A DNA stretch of 64,000 bases from Serratia bockelmannii (GTDB lineage Bacteria > Pseudomonadota > Gammaproteobacteria > Enterobacterales > Enterobacteriaceae). The notes under the pieces are model-generated. The model saw only the letters and a program-made list of their open reading frames with translations. It was not told where the DNA came from and made no database searches. The position numbers and the translations under genes were made by a program. Below are positions 1 through 9,833 of the stretch, one piece after another. The stretch is taken from assembly GCF_008011855.1 (NCBI RefSeq), contig NZ_VOUX01000007.1:1-64000 (forward strand). Direction: 5' to 3'. Every line of letters begins with the position of its first letter. Positions within the stretch are counted from its first letter, which is position 1.

Positions 1-76
1 TGGTGGGTCGTGCAGGATTCGAACCTGCGACCAATTGATTAAAAGTCAACTGCTCTACCAACTGAGCTAACGACCC
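1..76 (-). tRNA. tRNA-Lys (UUU)
   Basis: Read on the minus strand, the stretch folds as a complete 76-nt tRNA beginning GGGTCGTTAGCTC and ending in an encoded CCA. The acceptor arms GGGTCGT and ACGACCC pair, the T-loop GGTTCGAATCC is present, and the anticodon loop CTTTTAA gives anticodon UUU. It follows cpoB on the same strand, as the lysT tRNA cluster does in E. coli, so further tRNA genes probably lie beyond the left edge. Confidence 0.97.
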
Positions 77-94
77 AATTTCCCTGCCGCTTTA

Positions 95-110
95 ACATCT
101 TGCAAGATGT
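95..110. repeat. 16-bp perfect palindrome upstream of tRNA-Lys
   Basis: ACATCTTGCAAGATGT reads the same on both strands and lies about 20 bp upstream of the mature tRNA 5' end. It could be a leader-RNA hairpin or a binding site. I cannot tell which. Confidence 0.5.
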
Positions 111-201
111 CTTGGCAACGGCGGCATATATTACTAATTTATCTTGGCAGCGCAACCTAAATTTTTTACTGATACGTTCAACTGCTTGTTCTTCACGCGA
201 A

Positions 202-247
202 TGAGCCCAGAAATCGGTCAAATCGACTAACTTCTGGGCTCATTTTT
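202..247. terminator. Hairpin between cpoB and tRNA-Lys
   Basis: The arms TGAGCCCAGAA (202-212) and TTCTGGGCTCA (232-242) are perfectly complementary across an 19-base loop. A T-run follows only on the plus strand (243-247). On the minus strand, the transcribed one here, no U-tract follows, so it may act as a processing or stability hairpin at the end of the tol-pal message rather than as a true intrinsic terminator. Confidence 0.45.
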
Positions 248-254
248 CTGACTG

Positions 255-1049
255 TTAACCGCCTACGCGACTTTTCGCCTGTTTGGCCGCCGCACTGGTT
301 GGGTATTGTTTAATCACCTGCTGGAACACGGCTTTGGCTTTATCGGCCTGCCCTTTCTCCTGCATGATGATACCCACCTTGTACATGGCGTCCGGCGCCT
401 TCGGTGATTTAGCGTAATTCTTCACCACCACCGCAAAATAGTAGGCCGCGTCGTCTTTTTTACCCTTGTTGTAGAACAACTGACCCAGCCAATAGTTGGC
501 GTTGGGCTGATAGGTAGACTTCGGGTACTGTTTTACGAAGGACTGAAAGGCAGAAATCGCCTGGTCATACTGTTTTTTTTCCAGCGCCAGAGAAACAGCG
601 GCGTTGTAGTCGCTGTTCTCATCACCGCCGCTCGGCGTTGCAGACGCGGCTGCAGGCGCGCTGCTGCCCGCATCGGAAGATGCGCCTGCGGCTGCCCCAC
701 CGGCAGCGCCCGCGGCCGCAGAGGCGCTCTGAGCGCCACCCTGGCTGAGGCTATCCATCTGCTGATAGATTTGCTTCTGGCGTTCAACCACCTGATTCAA
801 CTGATACTGACTTTCCTGGATTTGCCCACGGAGAGAATCAATGTCGCGTTGGTTATCAGAGAGTTGTTGCTGGAGTTGGTTTAAAAGCTGGCCTTGAGCA
901 TTGCTGATGCGCTCAAGCGAGGTGACGCGGTCTTCGACCGAGCCGGAGCCGACATTACTGATTGGCGCTTGGGCAGTAGCGGCCCAGGGGGCCGCTACGC
1001 CAACCAGTAACGACAGACTCAACAGGTGACGTCTGAAGTTACTGTTCAT
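255..1049 (-). CDS. cpoB: Cell division coordinator CpoB (YbgF)
   Basis: Periplasmic protein of the Tol-Pal system that in E. coli links Tol action with the peptidoglycan synthase PBP1B during constriction. The 264-residue product starts with a signal peptide ending near ATAQA (residues about 1-27). A coiled-coil rich in Q and L follows (about 35-95), matching the trimerising N-domain. Then come an Ala/Gly/Ser-rich linker (about 105-140) and C-terminal tetratricopeptide repeats (about 145-264, e.g. YWLGQLFYNKGKKDDA). It is the last gene of the tol-pal cluster, 9 bp after pal. Confidence 0.95.
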   Translation of the reverse strand: MNSNFRRHLLSLSLLVGVAAPWAATAQAPISNVGSGSVEDRVTSLERISNAQGQLLNQLQQQLSDNQRDIDSLRGQIQESQYQLNQVVERQKQIYQQMDSLSQGGAQSASAAAGAAGGAAAGASSDAGSSAPAAASATPSGGDENSDYNAAVSLALEKKQYDQAISAFQSFVKQYPKSTYQPNANYWLGQLFYNKGKKDDAAYYFAVVVKNYAKSPKAPDAMYKVGIIMQEKGQADKAKAVFQQVIKQYPTSAAAKQAKSRVGG

Positions 1050-1058
1050 GCGATTCTC

Positions 1059-1568
1059 TTAGTAAACCAGAACGGCACGACGGTTTTTAGCATAAGCCGC
1101 TTCGTCGTGGCCCAGTACTGCTGGTTTTTCTTTACCGTAAGAAACGATAGAGATCTGGTCAGCGGAAACGCCTTTACCCTGCAGGTACATTTTAACGGCG
1201 TTAGCACGGCGCTCACCCAGAGCAATGTTGTATTCCGGCGTGCCGCGTTCGTCAGCGTGGCCTTCAACGGTCACTTTGTAAGACGGGTTGTTACGCAGGA
1301 ATGCAGCGTGCGCGTCCAGCATCTGAGCGAATTCGGAGCTAACGTCATACTTGTCCAGGCCGAAGTAAACGATGTTGTTCTTCTGCAGTTCTTGCATCTG
1401 CAGACGAGCTTGTTCTTCGGAAGACAGGTTGCTGCTGCCGTTTTCCATACCAGTGCCAGCGCCCATACCAGATTGGTCGTTGTTCGCGCTTTTGTTAGAA
1501 CTACAAGCTGCTACAGCCAGAACTGGCAGTGCCAGCAGAAGCCCTTTCAGCACTTTGTTCAGTTGCAT
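1059..1568 (-). CDS. pal: Peptidoglycan-associated lipoprotein Pal
   Basis: Outer-membrane lipoprotein that binds peptidoglycan and is the outer anchor of the Tol-Pal complex. The start at 1568 gives MQLNKVLKG with AAGGATC upstream. A start 27 bases earlier is open but lacks a ribosome site and would precede the signal peptide. The lipobox LAVAAC places the lipidated cysteine at residue 22. A Ser/Gly/Asn-rich tether follows, then an OmpA-like domain with the signatures [14 protein letters not shown] and ALGERRA that bind diaminopimelate. Length is 169 residues, close to the family norm. Confidence 0.97.
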   Translation of the reverse strand: MQLNKVLKGLLLALPVLAVAACSSNKSANNDQSGMGAGTGMENGSSNLSSEEQARLQMQELQKNNIVYFGLDKYDVSSEFAQMLDAHAAFLRNNPSYKVTVEGHADERGTPEYNIALGERRANAVKMYLQGKGVSADQISIVSYGKEKPAVLGHDEAAYAKNRRAVLVY

Positions 1569-1612
1569 TTCTTTGATCCTTTTATAGTTTGCCATACATA
1601 TTTACACATGCA

Positions 1613-2905
1613 TCACAGATACGGCGACCAGGCAGGGAATTTGACCTGTCCATCAGTTGCCGGAAGACGCGCTTTGAAACGCCCATCAGTTGACACCAAC
1701 TGCAGCACGGAGCCCATACCTTGCGTGGAGCTATAGATCACCATGGTGCCGTTTGGCGCAATACTAGGCGTTTCATCCAGGAAGGTGCCGGTCAAAACCT
1801 GAACGGCGCCCGATCCAAGATCTTGTTTGGCGATGTGTTGTGCACCACTGTTGGTGCTCACCATCACCAGGAATTTACCGTCGGAGCTGACTTCAGAATC
1901 CTGGTTCTGAGAGCCTTCCCACGTCAGACGCTGTGCGGCACCGCCGCTGGCGCTGATTTTATAAATCTGCGGACGCCCGCCCTGGTCGGAGGTAAACGCC
2001 AGCGACTGGCCATCCGGGAACCAGGTCGGTTCGGTGTTGTTGTTGCGACCATCGGTCAGCTGCGTGATTTGGCCGGAGCCGAGGTTCATCACGTACAGGT
2101 TCAGGCTGCCGCTCTTGGACAGCGCGAACGCCAGCCTGCTGCCGTCCGGAGAGAACGCCGGCGCACCGTTGTGGCGCGGGAACGAGGCGATCTGGCGGAT
2201 AGCGCCGTTAGCCAGGGTCTGTACCACCAGCGCGGAACGGCCGCTCTCGAAGGTCACGTAAGCCAGTTTGCTGCCGTCCGGCGACCAGGCCGGCGACATC
2301 AGCGGCTCAGGCGAACGGTGCACCGTGAACTGGTTGTAACCGTCGTAATCCGCTACGCGCAGCTCATACGGGAATTTCCCCCCGTTGGTCTGCACGACGT
2401 AGGCGATACGGGTACGGAACGCGCCCTTGATGCCGGTCAGCTTCTCGAACACTTCGTCGCTGGCGGTATGGGCAGAATAACGCAACCACTGTTTGGTCAC
2501 TTTATACTGGTTCTGCGCCAATACGGTGCCCGGCGAACCCGAGGTGTCCACCAGCTGGTAGGAGATCAGGTAGCTGCCGTCGGCGCCAGGCTGAACCTGG
2601 CCGACAACCACGGCGTCGATGCCCAATGCAGTCCAGGCCGCCGGCGTCACTTCAGACGCGGAGGTCGGTTGCTGCGGCATGCGCGCCACGTCGATCGGGT
2701 TGAATTTGCCGCTGTTGCGCAGATCCGCGCCGACAATCTTGCCGATATCTTCCGGCGGCGTGCCTGGGCCCGCCCACTTAAACGGCACCACGCCAATCGG
2801 GCGAGCGGAGTCGACCCCTTGGGTGATTTCAATGCGAACTTCCGCGTGCAACACGGACGCCCACAGAATTAAAAAACCTAGCGCTACTCGAAATGCCTGC
2901 TTCAT
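1613..2905 (-). CDS. tolB: Tol-Pal system protein TolB
   Basis: Periplasmic beta-propeller protein that binds Pal and TolA. The 430 residues begin with a signal peptide ([21 protein letters not shown]), followed by the TolB N-domain (about 25-160). Five or six WD40-like blades follow with the repeated motif P.WSPDG..LA ([45 protein letters not shown]). The start has GGGAGA just upstream. It lies 132 bp after tolA and 44 bp before pal, the classical order. Confidence 0.97.
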   Translation of the reverse strand: MKQAFRVALGFLILWASVLHAEVRIEITQGVDSARPIGVVPFKWAGPGTPPEDIGKIVGADLRNSGKFNPIDVARMPQQPTSASEVTPAAWTALGIDAVVVGQVQPGADGSYLISYQLVDTSGSPGTVLAQNQYKVTKQWLRYSAHTASDEVFEKLTGIKGAFRTRIAYVVQTNGGKFPYELRVADYDGYNQFTVHRSPEPLMSPAWSPDGSKLAYVTFESGRSALVVQTLANGAIRQIASFPRHNGAPAFSPDGSRLAFALSKSGSLNLYVMNLGSGQITQLTDGRNNNTEPTWFPDGQSLAFTSDQGGRPQIYKISASGGAAQRLTWEGSQNQDSEVSSDGKFLVMVSTNSGAQHIAKQDLGSGAVQVLTGTFLDETPSIAPNGTMVIYSSTQGMGSVLQLVSTDGRFKARLPATDGQVKFPAWSPYL

Positions 2906-3037
2906 CTCATCTCCCTTATCCAGGCGGGATGCCTGCGATAAATTAGCAGAATTTTAACAAACCAACTTACGTAAAACTACATAATCCCTGTTGGTTACCT
3001 TAGTACATCCCTGTGATCTTACTCAGTCAATCAACCG

Positions 3038-4264
3038 TTATTGCGGCTTGAATTCAAGGATAGAATTCTTAAAGTGCTGATAAACGGCATCGCTCGGCGG
3101 CTTCGGTATATGCGCCAACTTGGCGGCAGACACCGCTGCCTGACACAGAGCAGGATCGCCCCCCGCCGGTTGTACACTTATCAGCAGGCCGTCCGGCGCC
3201 AGCTTGATACGCAGGTCGCAGGTTTTGCCGGCGAACGAACTGGCGTCATAGAACTTGCTCTGAATCGCCCCTTGGATCTGCCCCATATAACCGCTGATAT
3301 CCGCCCCGCTGGCCCCAGCCGCTTTGGCATTGCCCTGCCCGGCCGGTTTACCGTCACCTTTCGATTTAGCACCGCCGCCTTTCGGCGCGTTCTTGCCGTC
3401 CGCCAGACCGCCAAAGATATCGTCGACTTCCGCCGATTGCTTCGCAGCCTCGGCGGCGGCCTTCTTCTTGGCGTCCGCAGCGGCTTTCTTGGCAGCGGCT
3501 GCTTTCTCGGCAGCAGCTTTCTTCTCCGCTTCAGCGGCGGCCTTCTTCTCGGCTTCCGCTGCGGCTTTCTTCTCGGCTTCAGCGGCCGCTTTCTTCTCCG
3601 CGGCCTCAGCGGCTTTTTGCTCTGCGGCGGCAGCCGCGGCTTTCTTCGCCTCTTCCGCCTGTTTCTTGGCGGCGGCAGCGGCGGCCGCTTCTTTCTTGGC
3701 TTCCGCTTCGGCTTTCTTCTGCGCGTCCGCCTGTGCCTTGGCGACCTTGTCCGCTTCGGCCTTCGCCTTGGCGGCGGCGACTTCGGCGACCTTCTGTTGC
3801 TCTTTGGCCTTGGCTGCGGCGGCTTCCGCCGCTTTTTGCTGCTCGGCGGCCTGTTTCTGCTGCTCCGCTGCCTTCTGCTGTTGCTCAGCCTGCGCCTTGG
3901 CGTCCTGCGCAGCTTTCTCCTGCGCCGCCAAACGCTCTTTCTCCAGCTCCTTCAGGCGCTGCTGCTGCTCCGCCTGCTTCTGCTGAAGCTCTTCGGCCTG
4001 TTGCTCCGCCTTTTTCTGGCGCTGCTTCTCGGCACGCTGCGCATCGTTGCTCTGCTGCTGCTGGCGGTTGTACTGTTCCACCACCGCGCCAGGATCGACC
4101 ATCACTGCGCCCACCACGGTGCCATCACCGCCACCGCCGGCGCCCATGTCGACCTTTTCCTGCAGCGATCCCCAAATCAGCAGGGCAATCAATATGAAGT
4201 GCAGAACGACCGAAACAATAACGGCGCGGTTCAGCTTATCGTTTTGCTCAGTTGCCTTTACCAA
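3038..4264 (-). CDS. tolA: Cell envelope integrity protein TolA
   Basis: Inner-membrane protein that spans the periplasm and transmits TolQ-TolR energy to TolB and Pal. One membrane segment lies near residues 13-33 (VIVSVVLHFILIALLIW). A very long Ala/Lys/Glu/Gln helical domain II follows, then a C-terminal domain III with the conserved pair in GKTCDLRIKL and DPALCQAAV. I chose a TTG start at 4264 because it gives (M)VKATEQNDKLNRA, aligning with the E. coli start MSKATEQND, with GGGA about 8 bases upstream. A GTG at 4312 would add 16 residues but has poor ribosome-site support. With the TTG the protein is 408 residues. Confidence 0.9.
   Translation of the reverse strand: MVKATEQNDKLNRAVIVSVVLHFILIALLIWGSLQEKVDMGAGGGGDGTVVGAVMVDPGAVVEQYNRQQQQSNDAQRAEKQRQKKAEQQAEELQQKQAEQQQRLKELEKERLAAQEKAAQDAKAQAEQQQKAAEQQKQAAEQQKAAEAAAAKAKEQQKVAEVAAAKAKAEADKVAKAQADAQKKAEAEAKKEAAAAAAAKKQAEEAKKAAAAAAEQKAAEAAEKKAAAEAEKKAAAEAEKKAAAEAEKKAAAEKAAAAKKAAADAKKKAAAEAAKQSAEVDDIFGGLADGKNAPKGGGAKSKGDGKPAGQGNAKAAGASGADISGYMGQIQGAIQSKFYDASSFAGKTCDLRIKLAPDGLLISVQPAGGDPALCQAAVSAAKLAHIPKPPSDAVYQHFKNSILEFKPQ
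3519..3614. repeat. 24-bp tandem repeat in the tolA helical domain
   Basis: Four 24-bp units begin with TTCTTCTC at 3519, 3543, 3567 and 3591. On the coding strand each encodes an eight-residue block of the type KKAAAEAE in TolA domain II. Units differ by only a few bases, so copy number could vary between strains by slippage without breaking the frame. Confidence 0.85.
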
Positions 4265-4345
4265 AATAGATTCCCAAAAACTGGTGTTGCTTATACGGGG
4301 TTCCTGGGCCACAGCGCAGGAACCGGGTTGCCGTTCGCCTTACGG

Positions 4346-4774
4346 TCAGATCGGCTGGGTCATCAGCCCCACGGAAGCCACGCCCGCCTGATGGAGAATA
4401 TTCAATGCCTTGATAATCTCATCGTAAGGGACTTCCTTCGCACCGCCGATCAAAAAGACCGTTTTCGGGTTAGCCGCCAAACGCGACTTGGCTTCGGCCG
4501 CGACTTGTTCAGGCGGCAGCAGCTCCATACGGTTGTGATCCACCACCAGGGTGTATTGACCTACGCCGGAAACCTCAAGGATCACCGGCGGATTGTCATC
4601 GCTGGACACCGTTTTGGAATCGGTGGCGTCCGGCAGGTCAACCTCCACGCTCTGCGTGATGATTGGCGCGGTTGCCATAAAGATCAGCAGCAGCACCAGC
4701 AACACGTCGAGCAGCGGAACGATGTTAATTTCGGACTTCAGCTCGCGCCGACTACGTCCACGTACTCTCGCCAT
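4346..4774 (-). CDS. tolR: Tol-Pal system subunit TolR
   Basis: ExbD/TolR-family subunit of the proton-driven Tol motor. The 142 residues contain one N-terminal membrane helix (about 18-38, VPLLDVLLVLLLIFMATAPI). Its aspartate in PLLDVLLVLLL is the conserved protonatable residue. A periplasmic peptidoglycan-binding domain ends in VPYDEIIKALN. The gene begins 12 bp after tolQ. Confidence 0.97.
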   Translation of the reverse strand: MARVRGRSRRELKSEINIVPLLDVLLVLLLIFMATAPIITQSVEVDLPDATDSKTVSSDDNPPVILEVSGVGQYTLVVDHNRMELLPPEQVAAEAKSRLAANPKTVFLIGGAKEVPYDEIIKALNILHQAGVASVGLMTQPI

Positions 4775-4786
4775 GCTACCTCCTAC

Positions 4787-5871
<1,085 letters not shown>

Positions 5872-5951
5872 TCTACTTCCCAGCAATGCAATTTAACGCT
5901 GCTACTATACGCAAGACGGATCGGGTTGGGAATGGGTTACAAGATGGGAAT

Positions 5952-5982
5952 GAAAATAATTATGGGCCGTGAGGGCCCATAA
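5952..5982 (-). terminator. Terminator of the cyd operon
   Basis: Nine-base arms TTATGGGCC (5960-5968) and GGCCCATAA (5974-5982) pair perfectly across a five-base loop. On the minus strand the hairpin is followed by TTATTTTC. It lies 20 bp after the ybgE stop and before ybgC, separating the cyd and tol units. Confidence 0.75.
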
Positions 5983-6001
5983 CAAGGGGACATCGGGGAG
6001 A

Positions 6002-6298
6002 TTATAAAGAAACGTAAAGTAATCCTGCGAACAAGATCACAATGGCGGGAAGCGGTGCGAAAAAAGCGCGCCAGACGCTGCGCTGTGGGCGGAATCCGAA
6101 ACCGTGGATCACCCCGGCGCACACCGCCCAAATCAGCAACAGCCCTTCCCAAATCTCCAGCGAGCTGGTTTTGGCGGCGAAACGCGTCGGATCCCAGAAC
6201 ACGCACCCCGCCAAAATCAACGCCAGCACCAGGGAAAGGGCCCGGATCGGGCCCTTGTCGGTGACAGCGTACAGCTTGTCAATCACGGACGAGCTCAT
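6002..6298 (-). CDS. ybgE: Cyd operon protein YbgE
   Basis: Small inner-membrane protein of the cytochrome bd operon with no firmly assigned role. The 98-residue product has three hydrophobic segments (about 18-35, 52-70 and 80-97). It shares the family stretch GCVFWDPTRFAAKTS with E. coli YbgE. The ATG at 6298 overlaps the cydX stop as TGATG, implying coupled translation. A GTG one codon upstream is also possible. Confidence 0.93.
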   Translation of the reverse strand: MSSSVIDKLYAVTDKGPIRALSLVLALILAGCVFWDPTRFAAKTSSLEIWEGLLLIWAVCAGVIHGFGFRPQRSVWRAFFAPLPAIVILFAGLLYVSL

Positions 6299-6411
6299 CA
6301 CTTACCGTCTTGCTGAGCTTTGGTCGCTTCGCTCTGCTCAAGCGCCAGCGCCGTGATGATGCCGAAGGCGCAGGCAAGAAGCGTTCCGAGAATCCAGGCA
6401 AAATACCACAT
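6298..6411 (-). CDS. cydX: Cytochrome bd-I small subunit CydX
   Basis: Short one-helix subunit needed for stable cytochrome bd oxidase. Translation of 6411 to 6298 gives 37 residues beginning MWYFAWILGTLLACAFG, the same length and near the same sequence as E. coli CydX. It includes the membrane helix (about 3-24) and the conserved Glu in ALEQSE. It starts 17 bp after cydB and overlaps ybgE at TGATG. It is easily missed because of its size. Confidence 0.96.
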   Translation of the reverse strand: MWYFAWILGTLLACAFGIITALALEQSEATKAQQDGK

Positions 6412-6428
6412 GGTTTAGCTCCTTATCC

Positions 6429-7568
6429 TTAGTACAGCGAGTGCTTGTTGTTTTCGATGTAGTTCTTGTCGAGGCGACCGAACATTTTGTAGTACGACCA
6501 GCTGGTGTACGCCAAAACGATAGGCACGAAGATCGCCGCCACGACGGTCATCACTTTCAGCGTCAACAGGCTCGAGGTCGCGTCCCACATGGTCAGGCTG
6601 ACGTTAGGCACGGTGCTCGACGGCATCACGAACGGGAACATGGTGACCCCCGCGGTGAGGATGACGCAGGCGATGGTCAACGACGAGGTGACGAACGCCA
6701 GCGCGCCCTTCTCCAGACGCGAGAACAGGATGGTGAACAACGGCAGCACCACGCCCAGCGCAGGCAAGGCCCACAGCAGCGGATACTTGTTGAAGTTGAT
6801 CAGCCAGGCACCGGCCTGATGCGCCACTTCTTTACGCATCGGGTTGGATTCCGCCAGGGTGTCCAGCGCCGACGTCACGACGAAGCCGTCGATGCCTTTC
6901 ACCAGCCATACGCCCGCCAACAGGAAGCACACCGCCATGATCAGCGTCGCGATCTGTGCCGCAGCGCGTGAACGCAGGTGGATCTCGCCGGTGGTGCGCA
7001 TTTGCAGGTAGGTCGCGCCCTGGGTGACCAGCATGGTCAGGCTGACCACGCCCGCCAACAGACCGAACGGGTTCAGCAGTTGGAAGAAGTTGCCGGTGTA
7101 GAACAGGCGCATGTACTCGTCCATGTGGAACGGCACGCCCTGCAGCAGGTTGCCGAACGCCACGCCGAATACCACTGCAGGCACGAAGGAGCCGATGAAG
7201 ATGCCCCAGTCCCACATGTTGCGCCAGCGGCTGCTCTCCAGCTTGGAACGGTAGTCGAAACCGACCGGGCGGAAGAACAAGGCGGCCAGCACCAGGATCA
7301 TGGCGACGTAGAAGCCGGAGAAGGCCGCTGCGTAGACCATCGGCCAGGCGGCGAACAGCGCGCCGCCGGCGGTGATCAGCCACACCTGGTTACCGTCCCA
7401 GTGCGGAGCGATGGAGTTGATCATCACCCGGCGCTCGGTGTCGGTTTTGCCGATGATGCGCACCAGAATGCCGACGCCCATGTCGAAACCGTCGGTGACG
7501 GCGAAGCCGATCAGCAGAACGCCAACCAGGACCCACCAAATAAATCGCAGTACTTCATAGTCAAACAT
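6429..7568 (-). CDS. cydB: Cytochrome bd ubiquinol oxidase subunit II
   Basis: Integral membrane subunit pairing with CydA in the high-affinity terminal oxidase used at low oxygen. The 379 residues show about nine membrane segments. The N-terminus MFDYEVLRFIWWVLVGVLL and the stretch APHWDGNQVWLI are typical of CydB. It begins 14 bp after cydA with AGGAG upstream. Confidence 0.98.
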   Translation of the reverse strand: MFDYEVLRFIWWVLVGVLLIGFAVTDGFDMGVGILVRIIGKTDTERRVMINSIAPHWDGNQVWLITAGGALFAAWPMVYAAAFSGFYVAMILVLAALFFRPVGFDYRSKLESSRWRNMWDWGIFIGSFVPAVVFGVAFGNLLQGVPFHMDEYMRLFYTGNFFQLLNPFGLLAGVVSLTMLVTQGATYLQMRTTGEIHLRSRAAAQIATLIMAVCFLLAGVWLVKGIDGFVVTSALDTLAESNPMRKEVAHQAGAWLINFNKYPLLWALPALGVVLPLFTILFSRLEKGALAFVTSSLTIACVILTAGVTMFPFVMPSSTVPNVSLTMWDATSSLLTLKVMTVVAAIFVPIVLAYTSWSYYKMFGRLDKNYIENNKHSLY

Positions 7569-7582
7569 ACGTGGACTCCTGT

Positions 7583-9151
7583 TTAGCGCGCTTCCTGCAC
7601 GGCGGCAGTCGGTTGTTCAAAGTGATAGCGGCCGGTTTTCAGGCTGCTTGGACCCAGACGCGCAAACTTGAACATCAGGTACAATTCAGCCACCAGGAAC
7701 AGGGTGTACAAGCCGCAGATCAGCCCCATTGAGAACAGAATGTCGCCCGCGGTCAGCGAAGAGTTGGCGACCGCCGTCGGCAGCACCTCACCAATCGCCC
7801 ACGGTTGACGGCCGTATTCCGCCACGAACCAACCCGACTCGATCGCGATCCAAGGCAGCGGCAAACCGTACAGCGCCGCGCGGTGCAGCCATTTTTTCTG
7901 GCCGATGCGGCCGCGGATCACGTTCCAGAACGACAGGCCGATGATCAACAGCATGATCACGCCACAGGCCACCATGATGCGGAAGGCGAAGTACAGCGGC
8001 GCCACGCGCGGAATGGAGTCCTTGGTCGCCAGCTGGATTTGCGCTTCCGTCGCGTCGGTGACGTTCGGGGTATAGCGCTTCAGCAACATGCCGTAGCCCA
8101 GGTCTTGCTTGGTTTTGTTGAATTCGGCACGCACCGCAGGATCGGTATTGCCGCCGCGCAGCTCTTCCAGCAGCTGGTAGGCTTTCATCCCGTTGCGGAT
8201 ACGCACTTCATGCTGCGCCATCAGATCTTTCAGGCCGGTGACCTGAGTGTCCGTGGAGCGGGTGGCGATCAGGCCAAGCGCATACGGGATCTGAATAGAG
8301 AAGGAGTTTTCCATCTTGTCCTGATCGGGAATGCCGAACAGGGTGAAGGAGGCCGGCGCCGGCTGAGTGTCCCATTCCGCTTCGATAGCGGCCAGTTTGG
8401 TTTTCTGCACGTCGCCCATTTCGTAGCCGGATTCATCACCCAGAACGATAACGGACAGAATGGCAGCCATACCAAAGCTGGCAGCGATGGCGAAGGAGCG
8501 CTTGGCAAAGGCGATGTCGCGGCCTTTCAGCAGGTAGTAGGAGCTAATGCCCAGAACGAACATCGCGCCGCAGGTGTAGCCGGAAGCCACGGTGTGAACG
8601 AATTTCACCTGCGCAACCGGGTTAAGCACCAGTTCGGAGAAGCTGACCATCTCCATGCGCATGGTTTCGAAGTTGAAATCCGAAGCGATCGGGTTCTGCA
8701 TCCAGCCGTTGGCGACCAGGATCCACAGCGCGGACAGGTTGGAGCCGAGGGCCACGAACCAGGTTACCGCCATGTGCTGCACCTTGCTCAGACGATCCCA
8801 GCCGAAGAAGAACAGGCCGACCAGCGTCGATTCAAGGAAGAACGCCATCAGACCTTCGATAGCCAGAGGGGCCCCGAAGATATCGCCGACGTAGTGAGAG
8901 AAATACGACCAGTTAGTCCCGAACTGGAACTCCATGGTCAAACCGGTGGCCACACCCAGAGCAAAGTTAATCGCAAATAACTTTCCCCAGAATTTGGTCA
9001 TGTCTTTATAGATTTGTTTGCCAGACAGGACATATACCGTTTCCATAATTGCCAGCAAGAACGCCATACCGAGCGTTAATGGGACAAATAAGAAATGGTA
9101 CATCGCCGTTAAAGCAAACTGTAAGCGCGACAGTTCGACAATATCAAACAT
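7583..9151 (-). CDS. cydA: Cytochrome bd ubiquinol oxidase subunit I
   Basis: Catalytic subunit carrying hemes b558, b595 and d, oxidising ubiquinol and reducing oxygen to water. The start at 9151 ([20 protein letters not shown]) gives 522 residues, equal to E. coli CydA. It includes the N-terminal heme-ligand His in [11 protein letters not shown] and a long periplasmic Q-loop (about 240-380) containing the quinol-binding region. The first 36 bases of a longer open frame are rejected because they add a non-family extension. It heads the operon cydA-cydB-cydX-ybgE. Confidence 0.98.
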   Translation of the reverse strand: MFDIVELSRLQFALTAMYHFLFVPLTLGMAFLLAIMETVYVLSGKQIYKDMTKFWGKLFAINFALGVATGLTMEFQFGTNWSYFSHYVGDIFGAPLAIEGLMAFFLESTLVGLFFFGWDRLSKVQHMAVTWFVALGSNLSALWILVANGWMQNPIASDFNFETMRMEMVSFSELVLNPVAQVKFVHTVASGYTCGAMFVLGISSYYLLKGRDIAFAKRSFAIAASFGMAAILSVIVLGDESGYEMGDVQKTKLAAIEAEWDTQPAPASFTLFGIPDQDKMENSFSIQIPYALGLIATRSTDTQVTGLKDLMAQHEVRIRNGMKAYQLLEELRGGNTDPAVRAEFNKTKQDLGYGMLLKRYTPNVTDATEAQIQLATKDSIPRVAPLYFAFRIMVACGVIMLLIIGLSFWNVIRGRIGQKKWLHRAALYGLPLPWIAIESGWFVAEYGRQPWAIGEVLPTAVANSSLTAGDILFSMGLICGLYTLFLVAELYLMFKFARLGPSSLKTGRYHFEQPTAAVQEAR

Positions 9152-9611
9152 CTTGACTCCTTGCTCCTCGCAGGAAGACTCCGACACGCGGTTATCGGCA
9201 CGCTTCTTTCAAAGCCGCCAGTAACGCCCCGCAGTGAATGCCCTTAAACACAACAAATTTGATCCAGCTTCTCCGCTTTCAACCGCACACTCAGCCAATA
9301 GCCCCTCGGGCCTCGACAAGCACGCCACTGAAAACCGACAACGGGTAACAAATGCAACAAGATCAACCATCCATAATCACAACATGGATGATACTCGCCC
9401 AATCCCACACAATAAATAGGTTTTTACGTGACGTGGGTTAGACTTTTGGTTACAGGTCAAATCTTAGCCGAAAGAGGTACTTCGGGCTAATTTGATCTGA
9501 GACAATTTAAGCCTATCCGCATCTTATTTCCATATTCATCAGCACATTTCGCATAATTTTCTTAGGGTCATGTTGCGCAATGGTTTAATTGTTTTTTAAT
9601 GATATTTTTGT

Positions 9612-9626
9612 GTTAAACAAATGTAA
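9612..9626. promoter_or_regulatory. Possible ArcA site upstream of cydA
   Basis: GTTAAACAAATGTAA has two GTTAA-like direct repeats spaced as in ArcA-P boxes and lies in the region where ArcA would be expected. The match is weak and rests on pattern resemblance and context. Confidence 0.3.
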
Positions 9627-9703
9627 TTTAAAAGAGCCGCCATTGTATTATTACGCGCTTATTATGCGACATAATTAACCTTTTATTTCCAATAAGCCGT
9701 GAC

Positions 9704-9719
9704 AGTGATAGCAGTCACA
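9704..9719. promoter_or_regulatory. CRP-like site upstream of the metallophosphatase
   Basis: AGTGATAGCAGTCACA matches the CRP pattern TGTGA-N6-TCACA at nine of ten informative bases. It sits 115 bp before the start of the metallophosphatase gene. Its effect could also be on the divergent cydA. Confidence 0.45.
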
Positions 9720-9833
9720 AAACAACAAATCTCTCTCCAATATTAGTCTATTTCTCGCGACGGGATCGTAAAGGTTGCGATTTTGTAGCAAAATGACCAC
9801 TAATGTTAAAATTACATTGAGTGACAATAACTT

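Larger units (their letters stand above)
9152..9833. other. Divergent intergenic region, cydA and metallophosphatase
   Basis: A 682-bp AT-rich region with no convincing gene. It must carry the promoters for cydA (leftward) and the metallophosphatase (rightward). I can point to a possible ArcA-like pair of GTTAA/GTAA half-sites at 9612-9626, a CRP-like site at 9704-9719, and a short hairpin (ATTTTG-TAG-CAAAAT) at 9780-9794. E. coli cydA is controlled by ArcA and FNR from a similarly long region. Confidence 0.7.

Noticed and set aside
39-221. 60-codon minus-strand frame running into the tRNA
   Set aside because: Overlaps tRNA-Lys and has no coding features.
9234-9419. 61-codon frame upstream of cydA
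   Set aside because: No ribosome site, no family resemblance, and sits in a promoter region.
9699-9718. Pho box suspected upstream of the nucleotidase
   Set aside because: GTGAC-N10-GTCAC is an inverted arrangement, not the direct CTGTCA repeats of a Pho box; a CRP-like reading fits better.
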